A DNA stretch of 6,013 bases, taken from assembly GCA_902803725.1 (NCBI GenBank), contig CADCRD010000183.1, forward strand, positions 1-6,013, in the 5' to 3' direction. Position numbers and translations under genes: made by a program. The first letter of the stretch is position 1. Each line of letters begins with the position of its first letter. The notes beneath the pieces were generated by a model. That model ran no database searches. It was given only the letters and a program-made list of their open reading frames with translations, and was not told the DNA's origin. Source of the DNA: an uncultured Eubacteriales bacterium. GTDB taxonomy: Bacteria > Bacillota > Clostridia > Peptostreptococcales > Anaerovoracaceae. Below are positions 1 through 5,780 of this stretch, in pieces.

Positions 1-10
1 AAGATTGCTT

Positions 11-87
11 CGGGATATGGCGCAGTTTGGTAGCGCATCTGGTTTGGGACCAGAGGGCCGCAGGTTCGAATCCTGCTATCCCGACCA
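11..87 (+). tRNA. tRNA-Pro, anticodon TGG
   Basis: This is a 77-base tRNA with a complete cloverleaf. The acceptor arm CGGGATA pairs perfectly with TATCCCG, followed by A73 and an encoded CCA. The D stem is GCGC/GCGC. The anticodon stem TCTGG/CCAGA (38-42 and 50-54) closes the loop TTTGGGA, with anticodon TGG at 45-47. The T arm has the usual TTCGAAT loop. The C1-G72 first pair is typical of bacterial tRNA-Pro. It reads CCN proline codons, UGG often reading all four when modified. It is first in a three-tRNA cluster; its promoter lies left of the window, so more tRNAs may precede it. Confidence 0.97.
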
Positions 88-106
88 GAAATGATTTAAA
101 AGGCAT

Positions 107-183
107 GGGCCATTAGCTCAGTTGGTTAGAGCGTCCGGCTCATAACCGGCAGGTCCGGGGTTCGAGTCCCTGATGGCCCACCA
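107..183 (+). tRNA. tRNA with CAT anticodon: probable tRNA-Ile2 (lysidine type), alternatively elongator tRNA-Met
   Basis: This is a 77-base tRNA 19 bases after tRNA-Pro. The acceptor GGGCCAT pairs with ATGGCCC, followed by an encoded ACCA. The loop CTCATAA (139-145) carries anticodon CAT at 141-143. It is not an initiator: it has a paired G1-C72 and lacks the three G-C pairs below the anticodon loop. CAT alone cannot separate Met from Ile2, where lysidine at C34 changes decoding to AUA. Pairs C4-G69 and C5-G68 are those reported as TilS determinants on E. coli tRNA-Ile2. The loop and D arm recall B. subtilis Ile2 more than its elongator Met. Position 27-43 (T134, C150) is a mismatch at the base of the anticodon stem. 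The tRNA call is near certain; the amino acid is a lean towards Ile, and automatic pipelines may label it Met. Confidence 0.93.
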
Positions 184-189
184 ATACAT

Positions 190-265
190 GCCCAGATAGC
201 TCAGTAGGTAGAGCAGGGGACTGAAAATCCCCGTGTCCTTGGTTCAATTCCGAGTCTGGGCACCA
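190..265 (+). tRNA. tRNA-Phe, anticodon GAA
   Basis: This is a 76-base tRNA only 6 bases after the preceding one. The acceptor GCCCAGA pairs with TCTGGGC, followed by ACCA. The anticodon stem GGGGA/TCCCC encloses the loop CTGAAAA, with anticodon GAA at 223-225. The T stem CTTGG/CCGAG contains one T-G wobble. It decodes UUY phenylalanine codons. It is the last gene of the tRNA cluster, since a terminator begins directly after its CCA. Confidence 0.97.
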
Positions 266-266
266 C

Positions 267-300
267 AAAAACGTCGGATAATGATCCGGCGTTTTTCTTT
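267..300 (+). terminator. Rho-independent terminator of the tRNA cluster
   Basis: A 13-bp hairpin pairs 267-279 with 284-296 around the four-base loop AATG. The inner part ACGTCGGAT/ATCCGGCGT has one T-G wobble, and the outer part is A5 against T5. The 3' side runs into TTTTTCTTT, as expected for intrinsic termination. It starts two bases after the tRNA-Phe CCA, so it ends the tRNA transcript and separates it from tdk. Because the A5 and T5 tracts pair, it may also work weakly in the reverse direction. Confidence 0.92.
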
Positions 301-341
301 AATGATGCAGCGTTGCTGTGATTTCTGAGAGGTAAAGAAAA

Positions 342-926
342 ATGGCGCAGTTATTTTTTAAATACAGTACCATGAACGCCGGTAAATCTACCGAGCTGAT
401 CAAAGTCGCTTATAATTATGAGGAAAGAAATAAAAGGGTCCTCGTATTTGTGCCGGCCATAGATGACCGTGATGGTGTCGGGGTGGTATCATCCAGGATA
501 GGTCTGAAAAGAGATGCTATCCCTGTTGAAAACGATACGAATATCCTGGAAATTTTTATGCGGGAAAACGCAAAGCATGAGGTCTCATGCGTGCTGCTGG
601 ATGAGGCTCAGTTCCTGGAAAAACATCATGTTCTTGAGCTTGTTGAGATCGTGGACAGCTTTGATGTTCCGGTAATGGCCTACGGCCTTAAAAACGATTT
701 CAGAAATGAATTGTTTGAGGGCTCATATTATATGCTCGTATATGCTGACAAGATCGAAGAGATCAAGACTATATGCTGGTGCGGACGCAAAGCGACCATG
801 GTTGCGCGGGTGATAGACGGCAAGCAGGTCAGGGAAGGCGAGCAGATCCTTATCGGAGGCATGGATAAATATATCCCGCTGTGCAGAAAACACTACAGTG
901 ACGGGCGTATATCGGAGACAGACTGA
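342..926 (+). CDS. tdk: Thymidine kinase, type II (TK1-like, E. coli Tdk clade)
   Basis: Tdk phosphorylates thymidine (and deoxyuridine) with ATP to dTMP in the cytoplasm, the salvage route to dTTP. The 194-residue product aligns along its whole length with E. coli Tdk, which is about 205 residues. Visible motifs are the P-loop STMNAGKST at 9-17, the IDDR segment at 40-43 followed by VVSSRIGL, the Walker B/catalytic DEAQF at 87-91 (Glu88 the expected general base), YGLKNDF at 114-120, and zinc ligands C145, C147, C181 and H184. The nucleoside-binding lasso falls around 168-177. The start is supported by GAGAGG at 327-332, nine bases upstream, and by alignment with E. coli. The sequence resembles the E. 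coli clade, not B. subtilis Tdk. No clear promoter lies between the tRNA terminator and the start. The 3' end overlaps the convergent radical SAM gene by 34 bases. Confidence 0.96.
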   Translation: MAQLFFKYSTMNAGKSTELIKVAYNYEERNKRVLVFVPAIDDRDGVGVVSSRIGLKRDAIPVENDTNILEIFMRENAKHEVSCVLLDEAQFLEKHHVLELVEIVDSFDVPVMAYGLKNDFRNELFEGSYYMLVYADKIEEIKTICWCGRKATMVARVIDGKQVREGEQILIGGMDKYIPLCRKHYSDGRISETD

Positions 927-1861
927 CCCTGATAAGCGCCGCGGATTTTGAGCTCATGGGCTATACCGTTCAGTATAGTCCTTTTTTTGTAACTCCACTC
1001 AGGCGCAATGAGCATTCTGCGGGGAACATCTGCTGTCAGACGATGGATGGTTATTTCGGGTGGGATGATCAAAAGCATGTCCGTTACCAGCTGAACATAT
1101 TCTTCCAACGAACCGAACGGCGTGTATCCGGGATACATCGTTTCCATTGGAGATCCCTTGACTATATTGAGAAGATGCAGTTTCAGACCGAAAACCGGGT
1201 CTCCGCATACGTACCTTACTGATTGCATCATGTCTTCTTTTGTTTCACCGGGCAAGCCTAAAATAAGATGCGTGACGATGCGTATGCCGCGTTCGGTAAG
1301 CTTCCTGACAGCCTCGTCGTATACGGGAAGATCATAGCAGCGGTTTATATGGTCGCCGTGGATCGTCTGCAGCCCCAGTTCTACCCAGAGAAACGTCTTT
1401 TCGTTCAGCTCGCTGAGAAGATCAAGGACATCGTCCGGAAGGCAGTCGGGCCGTGTTGCGATGGCAAGTCCTACGATTCCCGGCACTTTGAGAGCTGCCT
1501 CAAATTTTTCCCGCAGCTCCAAAACGGGCGCATAAGTATTTGTGTGATTCTGGAAATATGCGATGAATGATCGCACATTTGGCCATTTTTCTCTTCGAAG
1601 GCCGATCTGCTCGCTGAGAGCGGCTGATATGCTATTTGGTGTTACCCGGCTTGAGCGCGGGTCTTTACCGGTGGTTTCTGATATCTGAGAAGCGAGTTCG
1701 CCGCTGCCTTCTGCCGAACAGAAAATACATCCTCCCGTTCCGAATGTGCCGTCGCGGTTAGGGCATGTGAATCCGCCGTCCAGCGCCAGCTTGACGACCT
1801 TTTCTCCGAAGTGCTGCTTCATCCACCATCCAATATTGTTTATCTGAACTATACCTGCCAT
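893..1861 (-). CDS. Radical SAM protein of the TIGR01212 family (YtqA/YhcC-like)
   Basis: The 322-residue protein belongs to the YtqA (Bacillus) / YhcC (E. coli) radical SAM family, whose exact reaction I cannot state. The hallmark is LALDGGFTCPNRDG then GGCIFC, giving Cys33, Cys45 and Cys48 (C-x11-C-x2-C), in place of the usual CxxxCxxC for the [4Fe-4S] cluster that cleaves S-adenosylmethionine. Further segments of the partial TIM barrel are AIATRPDC at 133-140, ELGLQT at 161-166 and HLILGLPGE at 198-206. Length and N-terminus match the family, with about 30 residues before CPNRDG. The ATG is preceded on the - strand by CCGGGAAA, a weak and very close Shine-Dalgarno; no other in-frame ATG, GTG or TTG lies between the upstream in-frame stop and this ATG. 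A later ATG at codon 14 would remove conserved residues. The gene stands alone on the - strand, divergent from queH and convergent with tdk. Family assignment is secure, function is not. Confidence 0.92.
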   Translation of the reverse strand: MAGIVQINNIGWWMKQHFGEKVVKLALDGGFTCPNRDGTFGTGGCIFCSAEGSGELASQISETTGKDPRSSRVTPNSISAALSEQIGLRREKWPNVRSFIAYFQNHTNTYAPVLELREKFEAALKVPGIVGLAIATRPDCLPDDVLDLLSELNEKTFLWVELGLQTIHGDHINRCYDLPVYDEAVRKLTERGIRIVTHLILGLPGETKEDMMQSVRYVCGDPVFGLKLHLLNIVKGSPMETMYPGYTPFGSLEEYVQLVTDMLLIIPPEITIHRLTADVPRRMLIAPEWSYKKRTILNGIAHELKIRGAYQGQSVSDIRPSL

Positions 1862-1968
1862 TTTCCCGGTGTTTTGCCCTGCCTTGCCGCGATGCGATAC
1901 CCGCTGAGACAGGTGGTTGCTTAAACCATATTTTTGCTTTAGCCTTTGCGATAATTACTCAAATAATG

Positions 1969-1986
1969 TGATTATAATTATAGTCA
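1969..1986. promoter_or_regulatory. 18-base near-palindrome, candidate operator in the divergent intergenic region
   Basis: TGATTATAATTATAGTCA is an inverted repeat with 8 of 9 base pairs symmetric; the only mismatch is T1972 against G1983. It overlaps the proposed -35 box of the rightward promoter, a classic repressor position, and lies in the region shared with the leftward radical SAM gene. It also contains two adjacent TATAAT sequences when read on the - strand (1977-1982 and 1971-1976), which could serve as a -10 element for that gene, though no good -35 accompanies them. The core is AT-rich, so chance symmetry is possible. It only partly matches a PerR/Fur-type 7-1-7 box, and I cannot name a regulator. 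Confidence 0.35.
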
Positions 1987-2009
1987 TCCGATAGTCCTTA
2001 TGATATAAT
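1981..2009 (+). promoter_or_regulatory. Extended -10 sigma-A promoter for the queH-asnA-priA-def operon
   Basis: A perfect -10 box TATAAT at 2004-2009 is preceded by TGA, giving the extended motif TGnTATAAT. With 17-base spacing, TAGTCA at 1981-1986 matches four of six positions of TTGACA. Transcription would begin near 2016, leaving a leader of only about 26 bases that contains the AAGGAG ribosome site. This leaves no room for a riboswitch or T-box. Experimental start sites are not available here, so this rests on sequence match and position. Confidence 0.72.
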
Positions 2010-2026
2010 ATTACGTCGATAATGTG

Positions 2027-2032
2027 AAGGAG
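2027..2032 (+). promoter_or_regulatory. Ribosome binding site deciding the queH start
   Basis: AAGGAG lies nine bases before ATG 2042. The two later in-frame ATGs (codons 8 and 26, at 2063 and 2117) have no comparable site, so the long N-terminus of QueH is favoured even though it goes beyond the conserved core. Confidence 0.85.
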
Positions 2033-2041
2033 AAATAACAG

Positions 2042-2743
2042 ATGACGTCGGAAAAGAAAGCTATGCCTCTGGAAAAATGTATATGCGATAAAACGCGGAC
2101 AGACAGCAGATGCATAATGAATGACAAAGAGGAGCAGACGGGAAAGCCTTCTCTTCTCATGCACAGCTGCTGCGGACCATGCAGCACAGCCTGCATTGAA
2201 CGAATGGCGCCGGACTATGAGGTCACGGTCTTTTTCTATAATCCGAACATTACTGATGAAGATGAATATAAAAAACGCAGAGAAAATCAGATAAAATTCA
2301 TAAAAGAATACAACGAGGATCCGTCAATACCATATAAGGTGGCCTATATGGAAGGGGATCATGATGCAGACGAATTTATAGAAATCTGCGGAAGGTATTG
2401 TGATGAACCGGAAGGAGGAAAACGCTGCGGGCTGTGTTTTGACATGCGTCTCGAAAAGACAGCAATGACCGCAGCTTTGCTGAATTTTGATTCGTTCACC
2501 ACAACACTGACGGTCAGTCCTCACAAAGATCAAAAAGCAATATTCGCGATAGGCAGGAGACATGCGGATACATACCAGGTCGAATTTTTGGAAGAGGATT
2601 TCAAAAAACGCGACGGGTTCAAACGCAGTGTTGAGCTGGCGAAAAAATACGGCCTTTACAGACAGGATTTTTGCGGCTGTGAATATTCTCGCAGAGAAGC
2701 CGAAGAAAGAAGACAGAAAAAGCAGAAAGGAACAGAAAAATGA
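2042..2743 (+). CDS. queH: Epoxyqueuosine reductase QueH
   Basis: QueH (DUF208) reduces epoxyqueuosine to queuosine at position 34 of tRNA Asp, Asn, His and Tyr, the last pathway step, without the cobalamin used by QueG. The conserved core begins at residue 37: LLMHSCCGPC (Cys43, Cys44, Cys47), then FFYNPNI at 64-70, a central C116/C120 and CGLC at 129-132, SPHKD at 159-163, KKRDGFKRS at 188-196, and DFCGC with C211 and C213. These Cys sets are the family's metal and cluster ligands. The product is 233 residues against roughly 200 for the core, because of an N-terminal extension of about 36 residues containing C13, C15 and C24. The start is set by AAGGAG at 2027-2032. It is the first gene of the operon, behind a good promoter, and its stop overlaps the asnA start as ATGA, implying translational coupling. 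No other queuosine gene is in the window. Confidence 0.94.
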   Translation: MTSEKKAMPLEKCICDKTRTDSRCIMNDKEEQTGKPSLLMHSCCGPCSTACIERMAPDYEVTVFFYNPNITDEDEYKKRRENQIKFIKEYNEDPSIPYKVAYMEGDHDADEFIEICGRYCDEPEGGKRCGLCFDMRLEKTAMTAALLNFDSFTTTLTVSPHKDQKAIFAIGRRHADTYQVEFLEEDFKKRDGFKRSVELAKKYGLYRQDFCGCEYSRREAEERRQKKQKGTEK

Positions 2744-3750
2744 GCGAGCTGATATTACCTGAAAACTACTCATCACCTCTGGATTATATGGAAACACAGA
2801 GAGCGATCAAAAAAATAAAGGATTTCTTTCAGTCAGAACTGGCGTACGGGCTATCTTTGAGGCGTGTTTCGTCACCGAGATTCGTTGCCGCAGGCAGCGG
2901 TCTCAATGATGATCTGAACGGCGTGGAAAGAAAAGTCGAATTTACGTCCCTTGACATGGATGAACGAGAGATAGAAGTTGTGCAGTCACTTGCAAAGTGG
3001 AAGAGAATGGCTCTGGGCAAATACGGCATCAGACCGGGACACGGGATATATGCCGACATGGATGCCATCCGCCGCGATGAGGAACTGGATAATCTTCATT
3101 CGATGTATGTCGATCAGTGGGACTGGGAAAAGGTGATCACAAAAGAACAGCGAACAGACGGTTATCTGGAGGATGTCGTACGCAAACTGTATATTGCTCT
3201 TAAAAATCTGGGTGACTTTGTCAACAGACATTATCCCGAGATAAGAACAGAGCTGCCAAACGACATATTTTTCATAACGGCTCAGGAGCTTGAGGATATG
3301 TATCCTGACAAGACCCCAAAGGAGAGAGAAGATCTCATAACAAAAGAAAAAAGAGCTGTTTTCATTAAGCAGATCGGCGGAAAACTCAAATCGGGTGAGA
3401 AACATGACGGCAGAGCTCCTGACTATGATGACTGGGAACTCAACGGGGACATACTTCTCTGGTGCGATGTGCTGGAAAAATCTTTCGAGATATCATCAAT
3501 GGGCATTCGCGTCGATGAAGAAGCCATGATCCGTCAGCTCAGAATCGCAAATGCTATGGATCGCGCAAGTCTGCCGTTCCACAAGGCTATATTGAACAAA
3601 GAACTTCCTTATTCGATCGGCGGCGGCATCGGTCAGAGCAGGCTGTGCATGTATTTTCTCAGGAAAGCGCATATCGGGGAAGTGCAGGTATCGGTATGGC
3701 CTGACGATATGATAAAGAAATGTAAAGCAGCTGGAATACAGCTGCTGTAG
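2740..3750 (+). CDS. asnA: Aspartate-ammonia ligase (asparagine synthetase A)
   Basis: AsnA makes asparagine from aspartate, ammonia and ATP through an aspartyl-adenylate, releasing AMP and pyrophosphate. It shares the class II aminoacyl-tRNA synthetase fold with AspRS and AsnRS. The 336 residues fit the family (E. coli about 330). Visible signatures are the N-terminal TQRAIKKIKDFF at 19-30, SSPRFVAAGSGLNDDLNG at 44-61, the adenylate-site region KWKRMALGKYG at 86-96, LHSMYVDQWDWE at 119-130, SSMGIRVDE at 252-260, and GGGIGQSR at 294-301, the class II motif 3 arginine segment. AAAGGA at 2726-2731 lies eight bases before the start, inside queH. The four-base overlap with queH indicates coupling. 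asnA in other Firmicutes can be under an Asn-specific T-box; here there is no leader for one. An 8-bp hairpin occupies its last codons before priA. Confidence 0.96.
   Translation: MSELILPENYSSPLDYMETQRAIKKIKDFFQSELAYGLSLRRVSSPRFVAAGSGLNDDLNGVERKVEFTSLDMDEREIEVVQSLAKWKRMALGKYGIRPGHGIYADMDAIRRDEELDNLHSMYVDQWDWEKVITKEQRTDGYLEDVVRKLYIALKNLGDFVNRHYPEIRTELPNDIFFITAQELEDMYPDKTPKEREDLITKEKRAVFIKQIGGKLKSGEKHDGRAPDYDDWELNGDILLWCDVLEKSFEISSMGIRVDEEAMIRQLRIANAMDRASLPFHKAILNKELPYSIGGGIGQSRLCMYFLRKAHIGEVQVSVWPDDMIKKCKAAGIQLL
3726..3746 (+). repeat. Perfect 8-bp inverted repeat (hairpin) at the asnA/priA junction
   Basis: AGCAGCTG (3726-3733) and CAGCTGCT (3739-3746) are exact reverse complements around the loop GAATA. 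The stem spans the last asnA codons and stops one base before its TAG. It is followed immediately by AGGTGA (3749-3754), the priA ribosome site. No run of T follows, so it is not a standard intrinsic terminator. It could stabilise the upstream message or modulate entry into priA, or it may simply reflect coding sequence. Confidence 0.55.
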
Positions 3751-3763
3751 GTGACAGAATATA

Positions 3764-5779
3764 ATGAAATATGCAGATCTTGTGATCGATAACAGAAGCG
3801 ATCAGACTGATTCGCTGTATACATACGGCTTCGATGATCATGCTGATGACCTGAATATAAAAAAAGGCAGCAAGGTATATGTCGATTTCGGCACCGGCAA
3901 AAACAAAAGAGAAGCATATGTCTTTGATATAAAGGATAAGCCTGAAAGACAGTTCAAAATAATCAGACTGATCGACCGGGCGGATGAACACATATCGCTT
4001 ACAGAGGAAATGGTAAGGACCTGCATCTGGATGAAAAAAAGATATCTTTGCAGATACATTGATGCTGTGAGACAGTTTGTACCAGCCGGCAAGCCGTTAA
4101 AAAAGGGAAAGAGGCCATCGCCGTTTGCTGATGAAACGGGTGAAGAGCAGATGATCGAAAATCTGACGGAGGATCAAAGCAGGGCGCTGTCAGCTGTCAG
4201 GAGCAAAGACGGACATGAAATAATCCTGCTTCACGGGGTTACAGGCAGCGGAAAGACAGAACTTTATATGAGGGTCATAGAAGACTGTCTTAAAGAGGGA
4301 AAAAGCGCTGTGATGCTGGTGCCTGAGATATCGCTTACAAAACAGACTATCGACAGATTCATCGGCAGATTCGGTGCAGAAAGGATCGCTGTTTTGCACA
4401 GCAGACTGTCAAAGGGTGAACGCTATGATGAGTGGATGCGAATCAGAAATAATGAAGCAGACATCGTGATCGGTGCGCGCTCGGCGGTATTTGCCCCTGT
4501 CAGCAACGCAGGCGTTTTCATCATGGATGAAGAGCATGAAGGAACTTATAAATCTGAAAAGACACCCAGGTACGATACCGTTGAAGTGGCAGTAAAGCGT
4601 GCGATGGATATGGACGCCAAGGTGATATTAGGCAGTGCTACTCCTTCTGCGGTTTCGTATCAGAGGAGCGAAAGCGGACTGTACAGGCGAATAGAAATGA
4701 ATTCCAGGTATAACGAAGTCATGCTGCCTTCTGTCAGTATCGTTGATATGAGGAGAGAACTTAAGGAAGGCAACAGATCCGCATTCAGCAGAGAATTGAC
4801 GCAGCAGATGACAAAGACACTGGAGGAAGGAAAGCAGGTCATTTTGTTTCTTAACAGAAGAGGATACTCATCTTTCGTATCCTGCCGGGACTGCGGATAT
4901 GTCATTTCGTGTCCTGAATGCGGCATATCGATGACTTATCACAAGAGCGTCGGGAGATGTGTATGCCATTATTGCGGAAGAAGCGTACCCGTGCCTGCGG
5001 TCTGCCCCGAGTGCGGGAGCAGATATATAAAGTTCTTCGGAACGGGGACTGAGAAAATAGATGAAGAAGTCGCGTCTCTCTTTCCGGGTCACAAAGCGGC
5101 AAGGCTCGATATGGATACAATGAGACGAAAGGGAAGCCTGGAAAAGATACTCAGAGATTTCGGAAGCGGCAGGACACGGATCCTGACGGGAACGCAAGTG
5201 GTCGCCAAGGGACTGGATTTCAGAAATGTAGGCCTTACAGGGATCATATCTGCTGATGTCAGCCTTAACATTCCGGACTACCGTTCGCCGGAACGCACTT
5301 TCCAGCTGATAACCCAGGCGGCAGGCCGGGCAGGGCGCGGCGATGAAAGAGGAAAGGTGATAATACAGACCTTTGCGCCTGATAATTATGCGGTCACAGC
5401 CGCGGCCAAACATGATTATAAGGCCTTTTACAGACAGGAAATACAGTTCAGGCGGATGAGGGGATATCCCCCGTTCAGTGATTTCATTCAGATCATTATT
5501 GCAAGCAGCATGGAGGATACAGCTCTGGCTGTAGCGAACGAATGGGAACGAGTCATAAGATCTCATCTGGGAAATGACGGGAAAAACGTTTTGCCAAACA
5601 CATCTATGGTGTCAATGGCAAAAGATGGATACAAAAGATCCATCCTCATAAAATGCCCTAAAGGCAGCAGAAAAAAATATTTTGATATACTGATGCAGCT
5701 GAAAAACAGCATCAAAGGAGATAAAAGAAAGTACAGTGTGACAGTGGATGTAAATCCGTACAGTATGTGGAGGAGTTAA
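3764..5779 (+). CDS. priA: Primosomal protein N' (replication restart helicase PriA), winged-helix domain apparently absent
   Basis: PriA binds stalled forks and D-loops, unwinds DNA 3' to 5' with ATP, and reloads the replicative helicase, in Firmicutes with DnaD, DnaB and DnaI. Order seen: N-terminal 3'-DNA-binding domain (about 1-108), basic linker (110-132), helicase lobe 1 from LTEDQSRAL (134) with Walker A GVTGSGKTE (158-166), LVPEISL, DEEH (255-258) and GSATPS (290-295). In lobe 2 are the zinc cysteines C374, C377, C383, C386, C401, C404, C414 and C417, whose spacing matches E. coli, plus an additional C399. Then come motif V TGTQVVAKGLDF (475-486), motif VI QAAGRAGRG (518-526) and a divergent C-terminal domain. 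At 671 residues it is shorter than E. coli (about 730) or B. subtilis (about 800) PriA; about 60-70 residues corresponding to the winged helix are missing. AGGTGA nine bases upstream supports the start; the gap after asnA is 13 bases. Confidence 0.95.
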   Translation: MKYADLVIDNRSDQTDSLYTYGFDDHADDLNIKKGSKVYVDFGTGKNKREAYVFDIKDKPERQFKIIRLIDRADEHISLTEEMVRTCIWMKKRYLCRYIDAVRQFVPAGKPLKKGKRPSPFADETGEEQMIENLTEDQSRALSAVRSKDGHEIILLHGVTGSGKTELYMRVIEDCLKEGKSAVMLVPEISLTKQTIDRFIGRFGAERIAVLHSRLSKGERYDEWMRIRNNEADIVIGARSAVFAPVSNAGVFIMDEEHEGTYKSEKTPRYDTVEVAVKRAMDMDAKVILGSATPSAVSYQRSESGLYRRIEMNSRYNEVMLPSVSIVDMRRELKEGNRSAFSRELTQQMTKTLEEGKQVILFLNRRGYSSFVSCRDCGYVISCPECGISMTYHKSVGRCVCHYCGRSVPVPAVCPECGSRYIKFFGTGTEKIDEEVASLFPGHKAARLDMDTMRRKGSLEKILRDFGSGRTRILTGTQVVAKGLDFRNVGLTGIISADVSLNIPDYRSPERTFQLITQAAGRAGRGDERGKVIIQTFAPDNYAVTAAAKHDYKAFYRQEIQFRRMRGYPPFSDFIQIIIASSMEDTALAVANEWERVIRSHLGNDGKNVLPNTSMVSMAKDGYKRSILIKCPKGSRKKYFDILMQLKNSIKGDKRKYSVTVDVNPYSMWRS

Positions 5780-5780
5780 A

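Noticed and set aside
230..300. tRNA-Phe 3' end as an integration (att) site
   Set aside because: No integrase, no repeated copy of the tRNA end and no foreign genes are seen in the window; the downstream gene is core tdk.
1268..1570. 100-codon + strand frame, with smaller ones at 956-1222 and 1122-1337
   Set aside because: All lie opposite the radical SAM gene, whose protein is conserved throughout, and none gives a recognisable product.
1862..1968. A structured RNA or small gene in the left part of the divergent intergenic region
   Set aside because: I found only short symmetric pieces such as GGTT/AACC around 1913-1925, no convincing fold, and no start with a ribosome site. It is most likely the 5' leader of the radical SAM gene.
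2010..2041. Possible preQ1 riboswitch controlling queH
   Set aside because: The leader after the proposed promoter is only about 26 bases and shows no fold; QueH acts on tRNA-bound precursor and needs no preQ1 sensor.
2690..2740. Possible T-box leader for asnA
   Set aside because: asnA starts inside the end of queH with no untranslated leader, so no specifier loop or antiterminator can fit.
2324..2797. 157-codon - strand open frame across the queH end and asnA start
   Set aside because: It is antisense to two conserved genes, its product is an unrecognisable Phe/Ser-rich string, and it has no plausible promoter or ribosome site.
4868..5566. Long open frame of 232 codons on the - strand inside priA
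   Set aside because: It lies opposite a fully conserved PriA reading frame, including the zinc cysteines and helicase motifs, and its translation resembles no family I know. Best explained as an antisense shadow.
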